NCBI GenBank assembly: GCA_036004365.1
Contig: DASYRN010000151.1
Span: 1 to 21,652 of the forward strand
Source: DP-36 sp036004365
GTDB lineage: Bacteria; Desulfobacterota; Binatia; UBA9968
Direction: 5' to 3'
DNA length: 21,652 nt
Position 1 is the first letter of the stretch. Each line of letters begins with the position of its first letter. The position numbers and the translations under genes are program-made. The notes below the pieces were generated by a model. It saw only the letters and a list, made by a program, of their open reading frames with translations, ran no database searches and had not been told where the DNA came from. Shown here in pieces: positions 16,701-21,652 of this stretch.

Positions 16701-16847
16701 GTCATGGTGGCGAGCTTTCACGTCAAAGGACCCATGGACAATCCCATCATTACTCCAGCGCCGCTTAGCACTCTCTCGGAGTTTTTCTTCAGCGCGCTCA
16801 AGATCCCCCAGAGGCTCATTACGATTCCCGGCACAGGAAAGCCATGA
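13779..16847 (+). CDS. AsmA-family protein (YhdP/TamB-like lipid-transfer class)
   Basis: A 1022-residue protein with one N-terminal membrane helix (about residues 8-30), followed by LRVGRIIGITFRDVALLEP, the AsmA N-terminal strand motif, and then long beta-rich sequence with many repeated short strands. The C-terminal part (about 880-1000) has ISITGAGQYDRPNDSIDALV and then MGSVANYIPLIGPGIAAIKD, typical of the AsmA C-terminal domain. Proteins of this group are anchored in the inner membrane and span the periplasm as hydrophobic grooves for phospholipids; YhdP, TamB and YdbH are the studied members. The ATG at 13779 lacks a clear ribosome site. The stop overlaps the next gene's ATG by four bases. 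Confidence 0.9.
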   Translation: MARFLKIASLMAIGLLLFFAALLFTFYHLVQIGEFRNFLIAEVERQTQLKVRVGEGTLRVGRIIGITFRDVALLEPQNDRPVIEAERVLLHVALFQILQRRLVFDEILLYQPRVQIVREEKGRIPLLEWILSLPFQKRADVRFDLDLREIKIERGEVLFLDYRKEGPAVTRFRELNLELQRNRLKEALLSVSDVAKEFQSDSLGTLYYNLNTTVERNGQRAALTSKGRIVLPKEGFALAESWLDGDIRAERLPADLFHDYYGHLLPVNKIQGLLDARLSWRGSLAREGQVKGEIGFKRLEVVASDLFPNPLVPGDGRLELQADWSPKAFRLSRLDLRSREISLTARGSARLREGGDHDVEMRLSTPFLPVAYARKYAPLKAFVSPPWERLIGSLNQGEVKLSQAGISGRLSEIRRSFQSGLDSRLWLDAEVRELGGNPGEPYLPLRAISGRIRVEKGALYYRGFKGAYGLSQFVEFEGSQRASIGESLFELRTRGEADLGELRGQLRLGFFPPNAAKVVTNLDELDGKAKFEMSLRKDAASFDYNGQLSAENARLRAGDLSFAQIKGEISVSATEIYAERLTALLAGSPIQVRMALKEYQTEKAAFDLVVESSGVRAGVVTRTLLSQGSLQDPGTVRGTIRYQGLLNSAEERKLSGSLELIGIELPVKFFSQSLRNVAGRLNFDGTGMSFESFKGQVAGYGFDFSGQWRYAQNPEVVFIFSAPEMDLARVLARQTTVIDDWYERLRARGKIVIDKGRYEGFEFSDLRTDLTIEKRVWHLEKVFARSEGGTVQGSMSLIDGRDDVSLSAEPNIQGVPVQAVLRWFDVEAQEITGQVYATGRFESNGATRVERRQNLSGDFRLEIRDGVIRRMRLLVNILNVMDLTRWFSFRLPDFTQRGVRFRSLTGDFKVSKGVFRTGNLVVDSDDISITGAGQYDRPNDSIDALVALRPFPRMGSVANYIPLIGPGIAAIKDTVMVASFHVKGPMDNPIITPAPLSTLSEFFFSALKIPQRLITIPGTGKP

Positions 16848-17089
16848 GCCTACGTCTTGAACTCTACACAAAACAGGACTGTCATCTCTGCGAGGAGATG
16901 AAAGAGGTAGTCCGGCAGGTGGGCGAAAAGGTTCCCTTCAAGATCGAGGAAATCGACATCGATAGTTCGGAAGATCTCAAAGAGAGGTTTGGCTCAGAGA
17001 TCCCTGTCCTCTTCATCAATGGCCGGAAAGCCTTTAAGTATCGGGCGACCATCAAAGAACTTCAAAAGAGATTGAGTAACGCTGATTAG
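16844..17089 (+). CDS. Glutaredoxin-like protein (DUF836 type)
   Basis: An 81-residue thioredoxin-fold protein with the redox pair C13 and C16 in DCHLCEE, a cis-proline P54 in SEIPVLFINGR and the expected strand-helix order. The CHLC motif is that of DUF836 glutaredoxin-like proteins. It should handle thiol-disulfide exchange in the cytosol, with an unknown partner. It overlaps the AsmA gene as ATGA and is probably translated from the same message. Confidence 0.9.
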   Translation: MSLRLELYTKQDCHLCEEMKEVVRQVGEKVPFKIEEIDIDSSEDLKERFGSEIPVLFINGRKAFKYRATIKELQKRLSNAD

Positions 17090-17247
17090 AAAATGGGTAG
17101 TGACTCATTTTAACCCAGATCCTTCACTGCGTTTAGGATGACAACCCTCAAATGTCATTCTGGGCAGAGCGAAGAATCTTTCTTTAAAGCCCTTTTAGCT
17201 TAAACGGGTCGGTATTCACCAAAATGAGTCGTTACCAGAAAATGAGT
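17090..17247. repeat. MITE-like element with nested inverted repeats
   Basis: This fills most of the 222-bp gap between the glutaredoxin and ferritin genes and has no coding capacity. Outer arms: 17096-17111 (GGTAGTGACTCATTTT) and the reverse complement of 17221-17236 (GGTAACGACTCATTTT) match at 14 of 16 bases. Inner arms: 17117-17143 and 17153-17179 match in reverse at 18 of 27 bases around a 9-base loop. The 9-mer AAAATGAGT occurs exactly at 17221 and 17239, inverted at 17103-17111, and with one change at 17090. No transposase is in the window. The inner arms resemble the common intergenic palindrome of the GTCATTCTGAGCG type (recollection, not searched). Confidence 0.5.
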
Positions 17248-17251
17248 GTTC

Positions 17252-17279
17252 TTGCGGGAACCGAGGGCGAGCGTATAAT
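17252..17279 (+). promoter_or_regulatory. Promoter of the ferritin-like gene
   Basis: TTGCGG (17252-17257) and a perfect TATAAT (17274-17279) are 16 bases apart. The -35 box begins 5 bases after the end of the repeat element, so that element may affect this promoter. The leader to the ATG at 17312 is about 26 bases and contains GGAGG at 17303-17307. Confidence 0.6.
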
Positions 17280-17311
17280 AAGATGTAAAATGAGATACAA
17301 ATGGAGGAGAC

Positions 17312-17851
17312 ATGGCTACAAATGAGTTTCTGACCGATATCAAGACCCTGCGCGACCGGGCCCGGCAGCATATCGAAAAGGGAGCCGTAACAGCCGGCTA
17401 CCGGGGCGATCGCGAGACCGTCATCAAGCTGCTGAACGAATCCTTGGCGACGGAGATCGTCTGTGTCCTGCGCTACAAGCGCCATTATTTCATGGCCTCG
17501 GGGATTCATGCCCAGAGCGTCGCTCAGGAGTTCCTACAACATGCCAACGAAGAGCAAGGCCACGCCGATCAAATCGCCCAGCGCATTGTGCAGCTTGGAG
17601 GCGAGCCGAACTTCTCCCCCGAAGGGTTGTTGAGCCGCAGCCATGCGGAGTATGTCGAGGGAAAAGACCTGGCCGACATGATCAAGGAAGACTTGGTTGC
17701 CGAGCGGATTGCGATTGACAGTTACCGGGAGTTCGCTATTTATCTCGGCAACAACGATCCGACAACGCGCAGAATGATGGAAGGCATCCTCGCCATGGAA
17801 GAAGAGCATGCCGATGATTTGGTCAATATTCTCAAAAAGCTGGGTGCTTAA
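17312..17851 (+). CDS. Ferritin-like / bacterioferritin-family protein
   Basis: A 179-residue four-helix-bundle protein. Likely di-iron ligands are E48 (LATEIVCVLRYKRHYF), E81 and H84 (NEEQGHADQ), E131 (EDLVAERIAIDSY), and the E163-H166 group (MEEEHADD). This ExxH pattern is that of bacterioferritin and related ferritin-like proteins; no heme-binding methionine in the usual position can be pinned down, so iron storage and peroxide detoxification are both possible. The start is fixed by GGAGG at 17303-17307. It is monocistronic, with its own promoter, and is followed by a 101-bp gap. Confidence 0.88.
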   Translation: MATNEFLTDIKTLRDRARQHIEKGAVTAGYRGDRETVIKLLNESLATEIVCVLRYKRHYFMASGIHAQSVAQEFLQHANEEQGHADQIAQRIVQLGGEPNFSPEGLLSRSHAEYVEGKDLADMIKEDLVAERIAIDSYREFAIYLGNNDPTTRRMMEGILAMEEEHADDLVNILKKLGA

Positions 17852-17952
17852 CCGAGCCGAGTCAAGGTAGCTTCCCATCTGCGCGTCCTCCCAAAGCCGG
17901 AATTTCTTCATTGCTAACCGGTTTTTCATTCCCGTGCGCATCGGTTTGACTC

Positions 17953-19701
17953 ATGACCGGAATCGGAAGACTTAAAAGTTATCTTCCGCGCTACTGGAGG
18001 CGTTACCTCCTCGGCGCCCTGTGCCTCTTTGGCACGGCAACCTTGATCATGCTCATCCCCTGGTGGATCCGTCAGGGCGTGAGAATCCTGGAGCAGGGTG
18101 GGGCGATCGAGGAGGTAACGTTCTATGCTTTGATCATCGGCGCGGCGGCCATACTCCAGGGGATCACCAGGACCTTTTCACGCTTTCTCATCTTCAATGC
18201 GGCTCGAGACATCGAGTACGATATCCGGAACGATCTGTTTGCCCACCTCCAAAAGCTTCCGCTTTCTTATTACCACTCTCAGAAGACCGGCGATCTCATG
18301 TCGCGGCTCATCAACGATATCTCCGCCGTGCGCATGCTCTTGGGACCGGGATTTCTCAACCTCGTTAATGCGCCGCTCTATTATTTTTATGCGATGGTCT
18401 TGATGTTTTCGATGGATGCACGGGTGACCTTAGTTGCTTTGCTCCCGTATCCGATTTTGATCTGGGCGGTGCGCAGTTTCCGCGGAAGGGTTTTAAGGAC
18501 CTCTCTCCGCGTCCAGCAGCAGATGGCTGAGCTTAGCAGCCACATTCAGGAAAATCTGAGTGGGATGCACGTCGTGAGGGCCTATGCGCAGGAGCAGTAC
18601 CAGATCGCAGAGTTCGGCCGTCTCAACGACGAATACCAGCGAAGGGGCATGGAGCTGGCGGTGCTGAGGGGCCGGGTAGAGCCCTTCATGAAACTCATCA
18701 ACGGTTTTACGATTCTGGTTATTATTTGGTACGGCGGGGTTCGGGTAGTCAGGGGTGATTTGATGGTCGCTGATCTGGTCGCTTTTATCGCCTATCTCAA
18801 TACCCTCGCCTGGCCCACCGCAGCCTTCGGATGGACGCTCTCTCTCATCGAGAGAGGACGTGCAGCGATGGAGCGGCTGGAGGAGATCTTCAAGGTCGAG
18901 CCCGAGATCGCGAATCCTCCCGCTCCGCGTCCCCTCAACAAATTTAAAGAGGGCATTGAGTTCCGCGATGTTTGGTTCGTCTATGGCTCCCAGATCAACG
19001 GACAGGGCATACTCAAAGACGTCAGCTTTGCTCTTCCACGCGGAAAGACACTGGCCATCGTCGGCCGCACGGGCGCGGGAAAAAGCAGCTTGGCGCAATT
19101 GGTTCCCCGTCTTTATGATGTCTCGTCGGGAGAAGTCCGGATTGACGGAAAGGATATCCGCACTTTACCGCTATCCGAGCTGCGGCGGATGATTGGCTAC
19201 GTTCCTCAAGATCCTTTTCTCTTTTCAGCACCCTTGAGGCGCAATCTCTCGTTTGGGCGCGAGGAGGTATCCGATGCAGAGTTGGAAAAGGCGATTCGTA
19301 TAGCCGGACTCGATCGGGACATAAAGGCTTTTCCTCAAGGGCTCGATACCCTTGTGGGGGAGCGGGGCATCACTCTTTCGGGCGGCCAGAAGCAGAGGGC
19401 GACCTTGGCGCGAGCGCTGCTGATGGACCCGCCGGTTCTGATTCTGGACGATTGCCTCTCGAGCGTGGATGCCGAAACCGAGCAACGAATTCTTTCGGGT
19501 CTGAAGGAAGTCCTCAAGGAAAAGACCTGCATTCTCGTTTCGCACAGAATCTCGGCCGTCAGAAACGCCGATAAAATCTTGGTCGTCGACGAAGGAAGAA
19601 TTGTCGAACAAGGAGATCACCAAACCCTGATACGCGAGGGAGGCCTGTATGCCGAGCTTTTCCATCGGCAGCAACTCTCCGAAGAGCTGGAGCACATTTA
19701 G
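17953..19701 (+). CDS. ABC exporter half-transporter with degenerate ATP site (TM287/MdlA-like)
   Basis: Residues 1-310 form the six-helix exporter domain, with the coupling features IRNDLFAHLQKLPLSYYHSQ and GDLMSRLINDI. The ATPase domain has Walker A at 371-378 (GRTGAGKS), canonical LSGGQ at 475-479, Walker B D499 and the switch histidine H531. The residue after D499 is Asp (D500, in LILDDCLSSVD) where the catalytic glutamate normally stands. The same replacement occurs in the TM287 subunit of the Thermotoga heterodimeric exporter. The next gene encodes a second half with the complementary features, so the two probably form one exporter. No ribosome site is evident before the ATG. Confidence 0.93.
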   Translation: MTGIGRLKSYLPRYWRRYLLGALCLFGTATLIMLIPWWIRQGVRILEQGGAIEEVTFYALIIGAAAILQGITRTFSRFLIFNAARDIEYDIRNDLFAHLQKLPLSYYHSQKTGDLMSRLINDISAVRMLLGPGFLNLVNAPLYYFYAMVLMFSMDARVTLVALLPYPILIWAVRSFRGRVLRTSLRVQQQMAELSSHIQENLSGMHVVRAYAQEQYQIAEFGRLNDEYQRRGMELAVLRGRVEPFMKLINGFTILVIIWYGGVRVVRGDLMVADLVAFIAYLNTLAWPTAAFGWTLSLIERGRAAMERLEEIFKVEPEIANPPAPRPLNKFKEGIEFRDVWFVYGSQINGQGILKDVSFALPRGKTLAIVGRTGAGKSSLAQLVPRLYDVSSGEVRIDGKDIRTLPLSELRRMIGYVPQDPFLFSAPLRRNLSFGREEVSDAELEKAIRIAGLDRDIKAFPQGLDTLVGERGITLSGGQKQRATLARALLMDPPVLILDDCLSSVDAETEQRILSGLKEVLKEKTCILVSHRISAVRNADKILVVDEGRIVEQGDHQTLIREGGLYAELFHRQQLSEELEHI

Positions 19702-19705
19702 GAGT

Positions 19706-19783
19706 AGTTTTGAGTTGGGAGTTTGTAGTTCTTAGTTTTCGGAGAAGTCAAAATTAAAATCCAAAATCTAAAATCGAAAATCG
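19706..19783. repeat. Two heptamer repeat tracts between the ABC genes
   Basis: The 82-bp gap consists largely of 7-bp units. At 19706-19740 five units share AGTT: AGTTTTG, AGTTGGG, AGTTTGT, AGTTCTT, AGTTTTC. At 19756-19783 four units share AAAATC: AAAATCC, AAAATCT, AAAATCG, AAAATCG, and the last abuts the ATG of the next gene. There is no Shine-Dalgarno at normal distance; the nearest GGAG is at 19741-19744. Confidence 0.7.
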
Positions 19784-21598
19784 ATGGAAAGCTATCACCA
19801 GGAAGAGATATTCGGCAAGGCATATGATCTGAGGCTCGTCAGGAGATTATGGCAATACCTGACGCCTTATCGGAACCTCTTTTGGTTTTCGCTCGCCCTT
19901 TTGCCGCTGCAGCAGCTCTTCGGTCTTGCGCAACCTTACCTCATGAAGGTCGCGATCGACCGTTATATCGCAGAGAGGGATCTCTGGGGGCTGGCGGGTC
20001 TGGCCCTTCTCTTTCTCGCAGTCGTGATCGGCGAAGCTGTGGCTGTCTATTATCACTATTTCACCACGATGCGCGTCGCCCAACGCTGCCTCGCCGACAT
20101 CCGCATCGCTATCTTTTCCCACATCCAGAAGCTTCCGATGAGCTATTTGGATCGAAACCCGGTGGGTCGCTTGGTTACCCGGGCGACCACAGATGTCGAT
20201 GTCCTCCAGGAGATGTTTGCCTCGGGAGTGCTCACCCTGCTTTCCGACTCGATCATGATTTTTTGGATTGCAGGCCTTATGCTCTACATTGATTGGAGGC
20301 TAACGCTTGTCTCGCTGGCGCTGCTTCCCGCGATGCTTTGGGCTCTCAACTTCTTCCGGCTCAAAGCGCGCCAGACCTACCGGCTCATTCGGGAAAGGAT
20401 CGCAAGGTTGAACGGCTATTTAGGAGAAGCGATTTCGGGGATGGCCGTGATTCAGCTTTTCGTCCGTGAGGAGAAAAGCTATCGCGAATTCGAGGAGCTC
20501 AACGCAGCGCATCGGGATGCCAATCAGTGGTCGAACACCTATGAGGCCGGTCTATATTCGATCGTGGAGGCCGCTGGCTCCGTAAGCGTGGCGCTTCTCC
20601 TATGGTATGGAGGCGGCGAGGTCTTGCATGCAGCGATCGGCATCGGGACTTTGGTGGCTTTTAAAGAATATATCCATCGTCTTTTCGTGCCGCTCAGGGA
20701 TTTCGGCCAAAAATACACGATCATGCAATCGGCCATGTCCGCGGCGGAGCGCATCTTTCAGCTCCTCGATACTCCCATCGGGATATCGACTCCGTCCAAG
20801 CCGGTCATTCCGACGCCGTTTCGCGGCGAGATTTCGTTCGATGACGTCTCGTTCAGCTACAAGAAAGAGGACCCAGTTCTTCGCGGAATCTCTTTTCGCG
20901 TCGAGCCGGGTGAAAAGGTCGCGATCGTTGGAGCGACAGGTTCAGGGAAAACGACAACGATCAAGCTGCTCAGCCGGTTCTACGATGTCGATCAGGGATC
21001 GATCCGGGTGGGCGGCGTGGATGTCCGCGACTGGGAACTCGAAAGGCTGCGGCGGCATATCGGAGTCGTCCTCCAGGATGTCTTTCTCTTTTCCGGAAAC
21101 GTCCGTGCCAATCTCTCACTTGGCGATCCTTCCGTTCCCTTTGAGCGCATCGAAAGCGCGGCTCGGTATGCGAACGCGACGGGTTTTATCGGCCGTTTGC
21201 CGGGAGGCTTCCATGCTCCAGTCAAAGAGCGGGGAAGCAATTTTTCGAGTGGGCAGCGGCAACTGTTGGCGCTCGCCCGGGTGCTCGTCTATCAGCCTGA
21301 GATACTGATCATGGACGAGGCGACGTCCAGCGTGGATACTGAGACGGAGCTGCTGATTCAAGACGCGCTTGAAAAGCTCATGAAAGAGCGGACCTCTCTC
21401 GTCGTGGCACACAGGCTCTCCACGATCCGAAACGTCGACCGGATTATCGTGATGCATCGCGGAGAGATCCGAGAAGTGGGTTCTCACTCGGAGCTCATGC
21501 AGAAGCAGGGCATCTACTTTCGTCTCTATCAGCTTCAGTACGAGAAAGAGGAGCCCCGGTTGGCCCATTCGGATTCAGGGGTGAAGCAAGAGGCATAA
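19784..21598 (+). CDS. ABC exporter half-transporter with active catalytic Glu (TM288/MdlB-like)
   Basis: A 604-residue exporter half with an amphipathic N-terminus, six membrane helices (about residues 35-320) containing FSHIQKLPMSYLDRNPVGRL and the TTDVD coupling motif, and an ATPase domain. Walker A is GATGSGKT at 383-390, Walker B D511 is followed by the catalytic E512 (LIMDEATSSVD) and the switch histidine is H543. The signature is FSSGQ at 487-491 rather than LSGGQ. In heterodimeric exporters the degenerate site is built from the Asp-bearing Walker B of one half and the altered signature of the other, which is exactly the arrangement here. Substrate is unknown; drugs or lipids are usual for this group. 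Confidence 0.95.
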   Translation: MESYHQEEIFGKAYDLRLVRRLWQYLTPYRNLFWFSLALLPLQQLFGLAQPYLMKVAIDRYIAERDLWGLAGLALLFLAVVIGEAVAVYYHYFTTMRVAQRCLADIRIAIFSHIQKLPMSYLDRNPVGRLVTRATTDVDVLQEMFASGVLTLLSDSIMIFWIAGLMLYIDWRLTLVSLALLPAMLWALNFFRLKARQTYRLIRERIARLNGYLGEAISGMAVIQLFVREEKSYREFEELNAAHRDANQWSNTYEAGLYSIVEAAGSVSVALLLWYGGGEVLHAAIGIGTLVAFKEYIHRLFVPLRDFGQKYTIMQSAMSAAERIFQLLDTPIGISTPSKPVIPTPFRGEISFDDVSFSYKKEDPVLRGISFRVEPGEKVAIVGATGSGKTTTIKLLSRFYDVDQGSIRVGGVDVRDWELERLRRHIGVVLQDVFLFSGNVRANLSLGDPSVPFERIESAARYANATGFIGRLPGGFHAPVKERGSNFSSGQRQLLALARVLVYQPEILIMDEATSSVDTETELLIQDALEKLMKERTSLVVAHRLSTIRNVDRIIVMHRGEIREVGSHSELMQKQGIYFRLYQLQYEKEEPRLAHSDSGVKQEA

Positions 21599-21652
21599 TG
21601 TGTTAGGTTTGGCTTGGGATGACCTACGAGAAGTTTGCTGACCCCGATGGGA

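Noticed and set aside
17852..17952. Regulatory element or terminator in the gap after the ferritin gene
   Set aside because: Only a five-base AACCG/CGGTT pairing with a long loop is seen; nothing supportable.
21619..21652. ATG at 21619 opening a frame (MTYEKFADPDG) to the window end
   Set aside because: Only eleven codons are visible, without a clear ribosome site or recognisable family; it may be the start of a gene outside the window but cannot be supported.

Overview
The window reads as chromosomal DNA from a Gram-negative (two-membrane) bacterium of moderate GC content. Evidence for an outer membrane is a retrograde lipid-transport operon (mlaEFD type), a very long AsmA/YhdP-like protein, a periplasmic Do-type protease and a TatA subunit. 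The mixture of DUF1178, YqgE/AlgH, a FemAB-like acetyltransferase-fold protein, a PmtA-like lipid methyltransferase and a DUF523 protein fits a proteobacterium-related lineage such as the former Deltaproteobacteria, Binatota or Methylomirabilota. This placement is an inference from gene style only; no marker gene settles it.

Layout. 1-396: 3' part of a YjbQ gene. 423-1551 (minus): DUF1178 then YqgE/AlgH, with a good sigma-70-like promoter. 1715-8083 (plus): a tightly packed run of FemAB-like protein, purM, purN, DUF523, a flippase-like membrane protein and a large APC-type permease. 8233-9672: degP/htrA behind three adjacent inverted repeats. 9766-9969: tatA behind a 7-bp-periodic repeat. 9981-12694: mlaE, mlaF, mlaD, almost without gaps. 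12701-13624 (minus): a small excisionase/MerR-like HTH protein followed by a PmtA-like methyltransferase. 13779-17089: AsmA-like protein translationally coupled to a glutaredoxin-like protein. 17090-17247: a small repeat element of nested inverted repeats. 17312-17851: ferritin-like protein with its own promoter. 17953-21598: two ABC half-exporters separated by heptamer repeats.

Function. Much of the window concerns the cell envelope and its lipids: MlaEFD and AsmA-like proteins move phospholipid between membranes, the methyltransferase probably modifies phosphatidylethanolamine, the flippase-like protein resembles the membrane part of lysyl-phosphatidylglycerol synthase, DegP clears misfolded periplasmic protein, and the ABC pair looks like a heterodimeric exporter with one degenerate ATP site. 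PurM and PurN supply purine biosynthesis, and the ferritin-like protein and glutaredoxin point to iron and redox handling.

I found no phage, CRISPR, defence or biosynthetic island. The less ordinary signals are non-coding: heptamer-periodic intergenic tracts at two places, a MITE-like element, a cluster of palindromes before degP, and an inverted repeat that brackets the HTH-methyltransferase promoter.
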